In this document: positions 33,218 through 41,156 of the stretch, in pieces
Layout: every line of letters begins with the position of its first letter
Numbering within the stretch: the first letter of the stretch is position 1
NCBI RefSeq assembly: GCF_000718785.1
Contig: NZ_JOCA01000025.1
Coordinates: 1 to 64,000 of the forward strand
Reading direction: 5' to 3'
DNA from: Streptomyces sp. NRRL WC-3626
GTDB taxonomy: Bacteria; Actinomycetota; Actinomycetes; Streptomycetales; Streptomycetaceae
DNA length: 64,000 bases
Notes under the pieces: generated by a model
Told to the model about the DNA's origin: nothing
The model's input: only the letters and a program-made list of their open reading frames with translations
Database searches by the model: none
Translations under genes and position numbers: made by a program

Positions 33218-34245
33218 CTCGCCCACCACCTCGCCGACCGGCCCTCTCGCACGAACCGGCGGGAGAAGTCCCCCATCGCCGCGGCGATGGGCGCGTGCCG
33301 CAGCAAGGCCGCCGCCACCCCCGCCGGAACACCCGGCGGCGGGGCCACCCCCCGCGCACAGGCGTGCACGAAGGCCCTGCGTTCCTCCGGTTCGTACCCG
33401 AACAGGGCGACAGCCAGCCAGTTCACCAGATGCGAGAACGCGTAACGCCGGTCGTACTCGCGGTGCGTGTCGAGGAACTCGCGCTCGTCCTGTGCGAGTT
33501 CGAAGCGGGAGGACGTCGCGAGGCCGAAATCGGTGAGGAAGAGCCGGCGTCCGTCGGTGAGGATGTTCTGGAAGTGGGCGTCGAAGTGCACCAGCCCGCG
33601 GGCGTTCATGAACGACAGACCCGCGTCCAGTTCGCTCTCCACCATGGCGCAGGCCCGCTCTGCCGCCTCGCCGCCCGCCCCGACCTGAGTGTTCAGCCAG
33701 TCATGCAGGTTCTGCGGCAGGTACTCCAGGAACAACGTCAGACTCGCCGAGGAATCCCGGAGCGCCTCGACCCGGCGGCGTACCCCCGCTCCGTCTCCCC
33801 AATAGGCCACAGCCCGCTCCACATCGGCCAGTTCCTCAGGCAGCGGCCGTCCGGCGTCGGGCAGCACCCGCCAGTGGTACGTCAGGGGAAAGCCCTCGTG
33901 ATCTCCCGCGACCACCCAGTCCGACGTCATCGTGTGCGCGGCCAGCTCCCGCCACGCGCCGAACCCCGGGCTGCCGATGTCGCCGATGCCGTACTGGCAG
34001 AAGACCGGCAGCCCGAACAGATTCGCCGTGGAGCGGATGTTCTGCGGCCGTCGCTCCAGATCGGTGAGCCGTACCTGCTTGACGAAGACCGGGGCCCCCT
34101 CCACCTCCAGCAGCACCGACCTCCCGCCGATACCGGAACCGAGCGGCTCGGCGGCGTCCACCAGGTCGCGCAGTCTGCGGTCACCGCACAGTGCCAACGA
34201 CGTGGAGACGGCACCGTACGCCGCCAGTCGAGCACCGCGGGACAT
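33214..34245 (-). CDS. Protein kinase-like (small-molecule kinase fold) protein
   Basis: A 343-residue soluble protein with kinase landmarks. VLLEVEGAPVFVKQVRL looks like the lysine strand, FLEYLPQNLHDWL is the hinge, LVHFDAHFQNILTDG is the catalytic loop (HxDxxxxN) and LTDFGLATS the metal-binding DFG. A glycine-rich loop (LGSGIGGRS) precedes the lysine. The pattern lies between aminoglycoside-phosphotransferase/RIO-like and Hanks-type kinases. GGAG lies 8 bases before the ATG at 34245. It is translationally coupled to the membrane hydrolase, an unusual pairing that suggests a shared but unknown task. Confidence 0.75.
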   Translation of the reverse strand: MSRGARLAAYGAVSTSLALCGDRRLRDLVDAAEPLGSGIGGRSVLLEVEGAPVFVKQVRLTDLERRPQNIRSTANLFGLPVFCQYGIGDIGSPGFGAWRELAAHTMTSDWVVAGDHEGFPLTYHWRVLPDAGRPLPEELADVERAVAYWGDGAGVRRRVEALRDSSASLTLFLEYLPQNLHDWLNTQVGAGGEAAERACAMVESELDAGLSFMNARGLVHFDAHFQNILTDGRRLFLTDFGLATSSRFELAQDEREFLDTHREYDRRYAFSHLVNWLAVALFGYEPEERRAFVHACARGVAPPPGVPAGVAAALLRHAPIAAAMGDFSRRFVREGRSARWWAR

Positions 34246-34448
34246 GTCAGGACTCCGCACCGCCACCTCCAGTCGCCGCCACCCTCTCACGCCGCGGCCT
34301 GTCCGCCCCGTTCACATCCCGGGCAGCCCCCGCCGCCGCTGCCCGGAGTCCCGCCGCTGGGCGGACCGACGGCTGCGGGCGGCGCCGTCACATATGCTCC
34401 TGCATGGAGACGTCGGACGCCCGGTGTGCCGGCGGTGAGGAGGCGAAG

Positions 34449-35285
34449 GTGCTCGGAGGGAGCACGCGGTTGCTCGCGGGTGCCGTGCTGGTCGCCTGCA
34501 TGGTGTTCCTCGGCTCCAGCACACCGTTCGGCACCCCCTCCGCGAGGTCCCTTCCCGTGGACGCCGCCGAGGACGTCGTACCGAACCGGGTCGCGACATG
34601 GAACCTCTGCAACCCCTGCGACGCGAGCAACGTCGGCCGGGCGGCGGACATCGCGGAGCACGCACCGCAGGTCATCGGCATGCAGGAGGCGTGCGTGCGT
34701 GACGTCGAGAGCATCCGGCAGCATCTGGAACACCTGCACGGGCTGGTCTACCACGTCAAGTACGGCTCCGTGCTGCGGAATTGGGGCCGCTGCGGCGGAG
34801 CGCCGTGGAATCCGGGAGGCTACGGCCAGGCGATCCTCTCGGCCGCGCCGATGACGGACGCCGTCAACGTGGAGTACCCCGACGGAGGTTCCGAGGACCG
34901 GGGGTACATGGCCGTCACCACCACGGTGGACGGCCGGTCCGTACGGGTCTTCAACACCCACTTCGCCGAACGGCGCCAGGAAGAGATCCGCGTGGACCAG
35001 GCCGCCGTACTCGCCGAGGAGGTCGCACGCCACGACCGTACGATCGTCCTCGGCGACTTCAACGCGGTACCGGACGCCCCCGAACTCGCCCCGATGTGGT
35101 CCCTGGCCGACGACGCGGACCCCGACTGCCGTCCCTCGTCCACCGGCAACTGCGAGACGACCACCGACTGGCGCAGCAAGTTCGACTACATCTTCCTCAG
35201 GGACGTCACCGCGCTCAGCCAGAGAGTGGAACCCAGCCTGTACTCGGACCACGACCTCGTACACGCCGACCTGGACCTGCGATGA
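34449..35285 (+). CDS. Secreted endonuclease/exonuclease/phosphatase family protein
   Basis: A 278-residue enzyme with a signal peptide (LLAGAVLVACMVFLGSS). The EEP fold motifs are in order: VATWNLCNPC (metal Asn), GMQEACVRD (metal Glu), NTHFAERRQEE, VLGDFNAVPDAPEL (Asp/Asn), and SDHDLVHADL (catalytic His). It would hydrolyse phosphodiesters of DNA, RNA or an inositol/lipid substrate outside the cell. Two starts are possible. GTG 34449 follows GAGGAGG by 5 bases and gives a normal signal peptide; ATG 34404 lacks a ribosome site but lies 5 bases after TATGCT and could be leaderless. I prefer 34449. Confidence 0.85.
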   Translation: MLGGSTRLLAGAVLVACMVFLGSSTPFGTPSARSLPVDAAEDVVPNRVATWNLCNPCDASNVGRAADIAEHAPQVIGMQEACVRDVESIRQHLEHLHGLVYHVKYGSVLRNWGRCGGAPWNPGGYGQAILSAAPMTDAVNVEYPDGGSEDRGYMAVTTTVDGRSVRVFNTHFAERRQEEIRVDQAAVLAEEVARHDRTIVLGDFNAVPDAPELAPMWSLADDADPDCRPSSTGNCETTTDWRSKFDYIFLRDVTALSQRVEPSLYSDHDLVHADLDLR

Positions 35286-35289
35286 CCGC

Positions 35290-36093
35290 ATGAACGAGGA
35301 CGAACGCCGCCTCCACGCCTCGTCGTTCGGCGCCGCGGCGGCCGCGTACGCCGAGCACCGTCCCCCCTACGCACGGGCCGCCGTACGCTGGGCGCTCGAG
35401 CCCGCGCCCGGCCCGCGCGTACTGGACCTCGGTGCCGGAACCGGCAAGCTGACCGCCGCCCTGATCGCGCTGGGCGCCGACGTCGTCGCGGTCGAGCCCG
35501 ACCCGGCGATGCTGACCGAACTGCGCCGCTCACTGCCGGCCGTCCGCGCCCTGAAGGGCAGCGCGGAGGCGATACCGCTCCCGGACGGATCCGTCGACGC
35601 CGTACTGGCCGGCAACGCCATGCACTGGTTCGACATGGCCGTCGCGGGACCCGAGATCGCCAGGGTCCTCGTACCGGACGGCGTTCTGGCCGGCCTGTGG
35701 AACGTCCTGAACGACCGGGTCGATTGGGTCGCCGGGCTCGCACGGATCAGCGGGAGCGCGGCCGTCGGCCCGCGTGACACGGCCGCCTCATGGCGCGCCG
35801 CGACGGCCGGCGCGCACCTTCCGGGGAGCGGCGCGGCCGCCCGGTTCGGCTCACCGGAACGGTCCGAGTTCCCGCACGGACAGCGCCGCACCGCCGACTC
35901 CCTCGTCGCGACCCTCGCCACACGCGCGGGGATGCTGGTCATGCCGGAACCGGAACGGCGGGCCACGCTGGACAGGATCCGCGCCTTCCTCGCGAGCGGA
36001 CCGGAGACCGCCCACGGCGAGTTCACCCTCCCCATGCTGACCGGCGTGCTGCGTGTCCGCCAAGCACGGTCGGAAGCGGCCGGGGACGGCTGA
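35290..36093 (+). CDS. Class I SAM-dependent methyltransferase (UbiE/Coq5-like)
   Basis: A 267-residue methyltransferase. Motif I is RVLDLGAGTGKLTAAL (about 45-60), motif II VVAVEPDPAMLTEL, and GSAEAIPLPDGSVDAVLAGNAMHWFD is the motif III/IV region with the HWF typical of UbiE-like enzymes. The motif A-like VLVPDGVLAGLWNV follows. The substrate is unknown. It begins 4 bases after the secreted nuclease stop, so the two may be on one message although their roles do not obviously connect. Confidence 0.9.
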   Translation: MNEDERRLHASSFGAAAAAYAEHRPPYARAAVRWALEPAPGPRVLDLGAGTGKLTAALIALGADVVAVEPDPAMLTELRRSLPAVRALKGSAEAIPLPDGSVDAVLAGNAMHWFDMAVAGPEIARVLVPDGVLAGLWNVLNDRVDWVAGLARISGSAAVGPRDTAASWRAATAGAHLPGSGAAARFGSPERSEFPHGQRRTADSLVATLATRAGMLVMPEPERRATLDRIRAFLASGPETAHGEFTLPMLTGVLRVRQARSEAAGDG

Positions 36094-36255
36094 GCGCAGC
36101 TTCGCGAGCGCGGCCGAACGGCGGATACCGCCGTGTCCCGTATCCGCCATGGACCGGTCCGTCGCAGAACTGAACCTGCCGGGCTTCGTCACCCGGGAGC
36201 GGACCTCGTATACCGGAGGACTGCTTCGGGATCGCCACCCGGATCGGCCCGGCCT

Positions 36256-36795
36256 TCACCCGCGACGTCCGGCCCCTGACCGCAGACCGAGCCACTGCTC
36301 GGCATCCCAGGCACGGAACCGCTCCACCTCGGTGAAGCCCAGCTTCGCCGCGAGGCGCATCGAAGCGGCGTTGGCGGTCTGCGTCGCGAGCACCACAGGC
36401 TCGCCGGGAAGGGATCCGTCGAACCAGCCGAGTGCCGCCTCGCACGCTTCGGCTGCGTACCCGCGTCCCCACGCCCACGGCAGGAACAGATAACCGATAT
36501 CGGCCTTCCCCACGGCGGCCGGGCGCAGGTGCTGCGTCGCTCGCCTGAGCAGGATCTGGCCGATCATCGCCCCGTCGAGATCGACGACGAAACTGCCCGG
36601 CCAGCGCTCGGGCACCTCGGGCAGCTCGCGCTCCAGATCGGCACGGGGACGAGGCCCGCCGAGATAGGTGTGCACCTCCGGTGAGGCCAGCAGTTCCACG
36701 AACGCCGCCCGGTCCCGCGCCTCGGGTACACGGAGCACGAGGCGCGGGGTCCTGATCGGGGGCGGTGGCCAGGCGACGGGGCCGAGGTCTGTCAT
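36256..36795 (-). CDS. GNAT N-acetyltransferase (RimJ/RimL type)
   Basis: A 179-residue acetyltransferase. It opens with IRTPRLVLRVPEARDRAAFVELL, has GKADIGYLFLPWAWGRGYAAEA with the acetyl-CoA loop (RGYAAEA), and closes with TQTANAASMRLAAKLGF, the RimL motif B with Asn and Ser. It probably acetylates an N-terminal or small-molecule amine. The 162 bases between it and the methyltransferase stop (36094-36255) contain nothing I can support. Confidence 0.9.
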   Translation of the reverse strand: MTDLGPVAWPPPPIRTPRLVLRVPEARDRAAFVELLASPEVHTYLGGPRPRADLERELPEVPERWPGSFVVDLDGAMIGQILLRRATQHLRPAAVGKADIGYLFLPWAWGRGYAAEACEAALGWFDGSLPGEPVVLATQTANAASMRLAAKLGFTEVERFRAWDAEQWLGLRSGAGRRG

Positions 36796-36860
36796 AGGGC
36801 CAACCTATCCACCGGACCTGGGAGCGCAGGGAGTTCACCGGCCCTGCCGACGGCAGGTGG

Positions 36861-37889
36861 TCAGCCGCCGTGGTAGTGGTCGGCGACCGCGGCGAAGGCG
36901 GCCTTGGGCTCCCAGGGCAGATCGGGGTAAGCGTCGCCGTGACGGTCCTCGAGGACCTTGACGACACCGAGGCTGGCGAGGTCGAGGTCGTCGCGCGGAT
37001 CACCGTCGGGCCGGTGAGGGAGGTTGTAGAGCGCGAACAGGAACACGAAGGCGCTGTCGACGCCCTCGCTGTCGAAGATCTCGAGCAGCTCGCTCAGGTA
37101 TGCCGCCTGGCCGGCCTCGTCGCGCTCGTACACCCCGGTCAGCCGGAGCGGCGCGCCGGTGGCCTCGTCGGTCACCAGCACCTCCATGCTGCGCGGCGCG
37201 ACGTCACCCGCGCCGCGCCAGGTGGCGGTGCCGAAGCCGGTGATGGCGAGCGGCTTGGACTGTGCGACGAGGCTGCGCACGCCGTCGCGGAACCGGTCGG
37301 CCACCTCCGCGGACCGGATGAGTTCGTAGGTCGTGAAGTCGAACAGGTCCCAGTCGACGCCTTCGAACTGGATGGCGGCGTACGTGACCTTGCCGTGGAA
37401 GCGCTCGCGGACCACCGGCACGGCTTCGCGGAGGAAGGAGTTGATCCGGTCGCCGGCCGCGGCGAGCCTCTCGGGCTGGCGGGCAGGGTCGCCCAGCAGC
37501 CGGCCGACGCGTTCGTCGGTGCTGCCGCCTTCGAGGAACCCCCGGTTCATGACACTCAGCTCCACGCCGGTCACGAACACGACCTCGGCTCCCCGCGCCC
37601 GGATCCGCTCGGCCCGCTCCGCGCAGTCGGCGAACAGCGTGAGCATCTCGTCGGGCGTCAGCTCCAGCGGGTAGGGCGAGAACCAGATCTCCAGCCCGAG
37701 TTCGGCGGCGCAGCGGCCGGCGAGCTCCAGGCGGTCCGGGTCGCCGCCGGTGATGTGGACGGCGTTGCAGTGGAGATCGTCGCGGATGATGGCCAGCTCT
37801 CTTCCGACCAGGGCGGGATCGAAGCGCTCCCGGGAGTTGCGGCCGTCGCGGACGAAGCCGGTGTCGTAACAGATGCCCTTGGCCCGCAT
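36861..37889 (-). CDS. Conserved protein resembling a TIM-barrel glycoside hydrolase
   Basis: A 342-residue soluble protein. It begins MRAKGICYDTGF; AIIRDDLHCNAVHITGGDPDRL, LEIWFSPYPLELTP and GAEVVFVTGVELSVMN alternate strands and helices like the first blades of a (beta/alpha)8 barrel. VTYAAIQFEGVDWDLFDFT and LAITGFGTATWRG follow, and DSAFVFLFALYNLPH closes it. Acidic residues at strand ends (VTGVELS, QFEGVDW) recall clan A glycosidases, but I cannot assign a family or substrate. GAAGG lies upstream of the ATG. It is divergent from a TetR gene across 95 bases containing two palindromes and so is probably repressed by it. Confidence 0.7.
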   Translation of the reverse strand: MRAKGICYDTGFVRDGRNSRERFDPALVGRELAIIRDDLHCNAVHITGGDPDRLELAGRCAAELGLEIWFSPYPLELTPDEMLTLFADCAERAERIRARGAEVVFVTGVELSVMNRGFLEGGSTDERVGRLLGDPARQPERLAAAGDRINSFLREAVPVVRERFHGKVTYAAIQFEGVDWDLFDFTTYELIRSAEVADRFRDGVRSLVAQSKPLAITGFGTATWRGAGDVAPRSMEVLVTDEATGAPLRLTGVYERDEAGQAAYLSELLEIFDSEGVDSAFVFLFALYNLPHRPDGDPRDDLDLASLGVVKVLEDRHGDAYPDLPWEPKAAFAAVADHYHGG

Positions 37890-37933
37890 GCGTCTGACCC
37901 TTCTGTCGGAGGGCCTGAGCGTAGAAGCAGAAA

Positions 37934-37964
37934 TTGCGTGCACGCAAGTTTGCGCGCACGCAAA
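37934..37964. promoter_or_regulatory. Two adjacent palindromic operators between the TIM-barrel and TetR genes
   Basis: TTGCGTGCACGCAA (37934-37947) is a perfect 14-base palindrome; TTTGCGCGCACGCAAA (37949-37964) is nearly the same word with one broken pair. Their centres are 16 bases apart, so two TetR dimers could bind side by side and repress both divergent genes. Confidence 0.7.
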
Positions 37965-37984
37965 ACAACTGGAACACTGCGAGG

Positions 37985-38632
37985 GTGACGACAAGGCGGA
38001 CCGGGCTGCGCGAGCAGAAGAAGCAGGCCACCCGAGTGGCATTGCGGCAGGCGGCACTGCGGCTGGCTCTCGAGCGGGGGCCCGACGCCGTCCGCGTCGA
38101 GGACATCGCGGAGGCCGCCGGGGTCTCGCCGAGGACCTACAACAACTACTTCGCCAGCCGTGAACAGGCGATCGTCGCCGCCGTCACCGCCGAACGGGAG
38201 TCACGGGTCGCCGCGGCGGTCGCGGCCGGGCCCGCCGACGTCCGCCTCGCCGACGCCCTGACCGCGGCAGTCCTGGAGCAGCACACCGCCCCGCGAGACC
38301 CGGGTGAACTGTTGCTGATCACCGGCAGCCCCGCACTGCGTGCCGCCTATCTCGACACCGCCGCCGCGATCGAGGATCCCCTCGCGGCGGCGATCGGCCG
38401 GCGTCTCGGCGACGCCGGCACACTCACGGCCCGCGTGCTCGCGGCGAGCGTGGCAGCCGCGGTGCGCACCGCACTCCAGCAGTGGATCCAGCCTTCGGCC
38501 GCACCCCACCCGGCCGGCGGGCTCGTCGTGCCGTCCGGCTCACTGCCCGACCTGCTCCGCTCCGCCCTTGCCGCGCTCGCGCCCGCTCTTGACGCGGTCG
38601 AGGAACAGGCGCGGCAGCGCACGCACGAGTGA
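37985..38632 (+). CDS. TetR family transcriptional regulator
   Basis: A 215-residue regulator. The HTH is ATRVALRQAALRLALERGPDAVRVEDIAEAAGVSPRTYNNYFASREQAIVAAV in parts, where the recognition helix (SPRTYNNYF) has Asn where most relatives have Tyr-Arg-His. The C-terminal ligand domain (about 70-210) is helical with LITGSPALRAAYLDTAAAIE. The GTG at 37985 is preferred; upstream in-frame starts would overlap the palindromic operators. No good ribosome site is present, so the mRNA may be leaderless. It likely represses itself and the divergent TIM-barrel gene. Confidence 0.88.
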   Translation: MTTRRTGLREQKKQATRVALRQAALRLALERGPDAVRVEDIAEAAGVSPRTYNNYFASREQAIVAAVTAERESRVAAAVAAGPADVRLADALTAAVLEQHTAPRDPGELLLITGSPALRAAYLDTAAAIEDPLAAAIGRRLGDAGTLTARVLAASVAAAVRTALQQWIQPSAAPHPAGGLVVPSGSLPDLLRSALAALAPALDAVEEQARQRTHE

Positions 38633-38713
38633 AGCCGCGCCGCGCGACCGCTCCTGCGTAACCGACGCTCACTCTGCTGTGCGTAAAACGTATGGAGCAT
38701 GGCCAATCTGTAG

Positions 38714-38719
38714 TAGAAT
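38714..38719 (+). promoter_or_regulatory. -10 box of the Tap/Tpg-like cassette, predicted leaderless
   Basis: TAGAAT lies exactly 7 bases before the GTG start of the first cassette gene, the spacing that puts the transcript start on the initiation codon. No ribosome site is present, supporting a leaderless mRNA. No good -35 is seen. Confidence 0.5.
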
Positions 38720-38726
38720 ACGCGCT

Positions 38727-39032
38727 GTGAGCATGGATCTGGAGGAGCGCGTACGGTCCGCCGTCGCCGCGCTGCTGCATGCGACCGGTGAGTCCCAGAC
38801 CGGGCTTGCCGCCGCCCTGGGAGTGAGTCAGGCACAGGTGAGCCGCCGGCAGGCCGGAACCGCCGCGTGGAGCCTGGCCGACTGTGAGACGGTGGCCGTG
38901 CACTTCAGCATCGACGTGCTCGACCTTCTGGCCGGGCCGACCCGAGCCGCGGAGTCGCTGCCCGCCGAGCGCCGCCGCGTTCCCGGGCGCGCCGCACGCC
39001 CCGCAGCCGTACAGGACGGGCCGGGACGATGA
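38727..39032 (+). CDS. Small helix-turn-helix protein, first gene of the Tap/Tpg-like cassette
   Basis: A 101-residue protein. Residues about 5-65 are an XRE-like domain: LEERVRSAVAALLHATGESQ, then the turn LAAALGVSQAQVSRRQAG and a third helix LADCETVAVHFSIDVLDLLAG. The tail is Arg/Pro-rich and disordered. It probably binds DNA, either as the cassette's regulator or at a replication/telomere site. Translation from the GTG at 38727 appears leaderless; an in-frame ATG lies two codons later. Its stop overlaps the next start (ATGA). Confidence 0.75.
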   Translation: MSMDLEERVRSAVAALLHATGESQTGLAAALGVSQAQVSRRQAGTAAWSLADCETVAVHFSIDVLDLLAGPTRAAESLPAERRRVPGRAARPAAVQDGPGR

Positions 39033-40567
39033 CCGACTTCGAGGCGATCGACGCCCTCCTCGCCGGGGCCCGCAAGGAAGTCCCGCTGCCGCCCTCCGAG
39101 CAGCGACGAACCCTGCGGGAAGGGTTGAACGTGTCACGCGCCCAGCTCGCACGCGCCCTGGACGTCGGTCCGTCCACGATCGCCGGCTGGGAATCCGGAC
39201 GGGAGCCCGGCGGCGAAGTACGGGAGAAATACGCGTACTTCCTCGAGGGGGCACGTACGAAACTCGCCGCCGAGGCCGAGGAGGCACCGGACGGTCACGA
39301 CCAGGCGGAGCGTACCGAGACCGAGGAAGCGCCGGCCGGTGACGACGAGCCGGAGTCCGCCGAGGACATCGAGCCGGAGCCCGCCCACGACACCGAGCAG
39401 GAGGACGTCGAGACGCTTCCTGTCGCCCGGCCGTGCGTCCTGTGCGGACAGCCCGCCCACCACCAGGTCGCGGGCTTTCCTCAGCACCTCGATCCCGCCG
39501 ACTGCGAACAGGCCGAACCGGCGCGCTCCGGCCCCACCCCCCGGCCTGCGGCGGCGCGCGGAGTGAAGGTCGTGCCCGTGGGCCGCCGCATGCGGCGTGC
39601 GGACACTCCGGACGCGATCGGCTCCGCCGTCGCAGCCGCCCTCGCGGAGCACTCCGGGGACGTCGACGCGGCGGCCGCGGCGCTGGCCAAGCGGGCCATC
39701 CCGGACGCGATGGCGTTGCTGGACGCCACGCGCAAGGGCGGCCGGTACGACGTCATCGCGCATCCGTGGCTGCCCGACATCCTGCGCAAGCAGACCTCCC
39801 GCGGAGCCGACCGGATCTGGGAGGCCCGACCCAAATGGGCCCGGCCCGAACTCCCGCCCGGTACCCACGGGGTGACCGCCCTCGACATCAACGGCGCCTA
39901 TCTGTCCGCCCTCAAGACCCACCTGCCGCTGGGCCAGTTGGAACACGACACCACAGGCGTCCACGACCGCCGTCGCGCCGGCCTGCACCTGATCACCCCG
40001 CCCGGCTGGGACCACGAAGCGGTCCTGCCCAACCCGATCGGCACCCGCGACGAACCGGGACCCCTCTGGGTCACCGAACCCACCCTGCGCCTGCTCCTGC
40101 GCCTGTCCGGCCCCAAGTACGCCCTGTGCGACCCGCCCGAGATCCACGAGTCCTGGACCTCCGGTGCCACCGAGAGCCTGCTGGAGAAGTTCCGGACCAC
40201 ACTCAAGGACGCCCGGGAGCGGGCGATCACCGAGGGCGACGAGGTGACACTGGAGTATGTGAAGGCCATGTACTCCAAGTTCGTTTCCACGATGGGCGAG
40301 TCGAACTACAACCGTGAGCTCTACCGCACCGACTGGATGCACATCATCCGCTCCCAGGCCTTCGCCAACCTGTGGTGGAAGGCCCATCGCGCGTACGACG
40401 AGGGCCTGATGGTCGTCCGCGTCATGGGCACCGACGAACTCCACGTCGTCGGCGACTGGCGTGCGGTGTTCGACGAGGGCCGCGGCGTCACCGAGGTGAA
40501 GGTCAAGGACGTCTACACCGTCGACGCCGACGGCCCGGCGGACGAGAAGGGCGACCCCCATGCCTGA
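39029..40567 (+). CDS. HTH protein with B-family polymerase-like palm motifs (Tap-like telomere-associated protein?)
   Basis: A 512-residue protein of three parts. Residues about 20-65 are an HTH (LREGLNVSRAQLARALDVGPS, then TIAGWESGREPGGEVREKYA). Residues about 80-195 are an acidic, disordered linker that contains a small C-x2-C element (CVLCGQPAHHQ). Residues about 200-500 form a folded domain. There, VTALDINGAYLSAL (282-295) resembles polymerase motif A (DxxSLYP), YVKAMYSKFVSTMGESNYN (about 410-428) resembles motif B, and VVRVMGTDELHVVGDW (about 461-475) resembles motif C (DTDS) with Gly for the first Asp. The HTH, the large size and the gene order before a Tpg-like gene recall Tap of Streptomyces telomeres, but Tap is longer, so this is inference. 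It overlaps the next gene by 8 bases. Confidence 0.6.
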   Translation: MTDFEAIDALLAGARKEVPLPPSEQRRTLREGLNVSRAQLARALDVGPSTIAGWESGREPGGEVREKYAYFLEGARTKLAAEAEEAPDGHDQAERTETEEAPAGDDEPESAEDIEPEPAHDTEQEDVETLPVARPCVLCGQPAHHQVAGFPQHLDPADCEQAEPARSGPTPRPAAARGVKVVPVGRRMRRADTPDAIGSAVAAALAEHSGDVDAAAAALAKRAIPDAMALLDATRKGGRYDVIAHPWLPDILRKQTSRGADRIWEARPKWARPELPPGTHGVTALDINGAYLSALKTHLPLGQLEHDTTGVHDRRRAGLHLITPPGWDHEAVLPNPIGTRDEPGPLWVTEPTLRLLLRLSGPKYALCDPPEIHESWTSGATESLLEKFRTTLKDARERAITEGDEVTLEYVKAMYSKFVSTMGESNYNRELYRTDWMHIIRSQAFANLWWKAHRAYDEGLMVVRVMGTDELHVVGDWRAVFDEGRGVTEVKVKDVYTVDADGPADEKGDPHA

Positions 40568-41132
40568 GCGCACCCTCGAATTCGGCCTGTACGGGGCCCG
40601 CGGCATCAAGGGCCACCAGGCCGTCGCCCGGCAACTGGACGCCCTGGTCGACTACATCACCAGTCCTCCGACCACCCGTCGGGGCCTGGCCGCACGCCTG
40701 CGCTACCTCACCCGCACCCCGCACGCGCTGGCCGCCGCCCGCGCCGCCGGTCTGACCGTCACCGACCGGACCCTCAAGGCCTGGCTCGACGGCGCACGCC
40801 GCCCCAGCAACGCCAACCTGGCCCGCGTCGAGGACGCCTACCGCACCGTGCGCCGGCACAACGTCGCCCGCCATCTGTCGGCCCGCCTCCACCGCGCCGG
40901 GCGCGGCACCCGCGTGGAGATCCACCCGGTCAACCAGTCCGGCGTCGAACGGCCACGACAGCGCGCCGTCGAGTACCGCACCCTCAACATCCGCCACTGG
41001 GAGGCGATCGTCGACGCGTGGGCGGCGGGCGACGAGCAGGCGATGGACGACGCCTGGGTGGAACAGATCGTCGACCTCGGCTCCCAGTGGGGCCAGTACG
41101 AATACGTCACCAACATCGGCTTCGCCGCCTGA
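40560..41132 (+). CDS. Tpg-like protein (candidate terminal protein / HTH DNA-binding protein)
   Basis: A 190-residue basic protein, the length of Streptomyces terminal proteins (Tpg, about 185). It begins with a conserved LEFGLYGARGIKGHQAVARQLDALVDYI block. An HTH follows at about 60-95 (AARAAGLTVTDRTLKAWLDGARRPSNANLARVE in parts), the position of the HTH in Tpg. A basic segment (RRHNVARHLSARLHRAGRGTRVEI) and a C-terminal domain (YRTLNIRHWEAIVDAWAAG, LGSQWGQYEYVTNIGFAA) follow. Thr/Ser/Tyr residues that could prime DNA are present but none can be singled out. It is translationally coupled to the upstream gene, as tpg is to tap. A plain transcriptional regulator is the alternative. Confidence 0.6.
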   Translation: MPERTLEFGLYGARGIKGHQAVARQLDALVDYITSPPTTRRGLAARLRYLTRTPHALAAARAAGLTVTDRTLKAWLDGARRPSNANLARVEDAYRTVRRHNVARHLSARLHRAGRGTRVEIHPVNQSGVERPRQRAVEYRTLNIRHWEAIVDAWAAGDEQAMDDAWVEQIVDLGSQWGQYEYVTNIGFAA

Positions 41133-41156
41133 AACCGCGGAGCTTCCCCGCCCGGT

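Noticed and set aside
35290..36255. Possible small gene at about 36148-36255 (begins MDRSVAELNLPGF)
   Set aside because: It runs into the antisense of the GNAT gene, has no ribosome site and no recognisable family.
38640..41150. Integrative element boundaries around the Tap/Tpg-like cassette
   Set aside because: No integrase, tRNA gene or direct-repeat attachment sites could be seen at either side.
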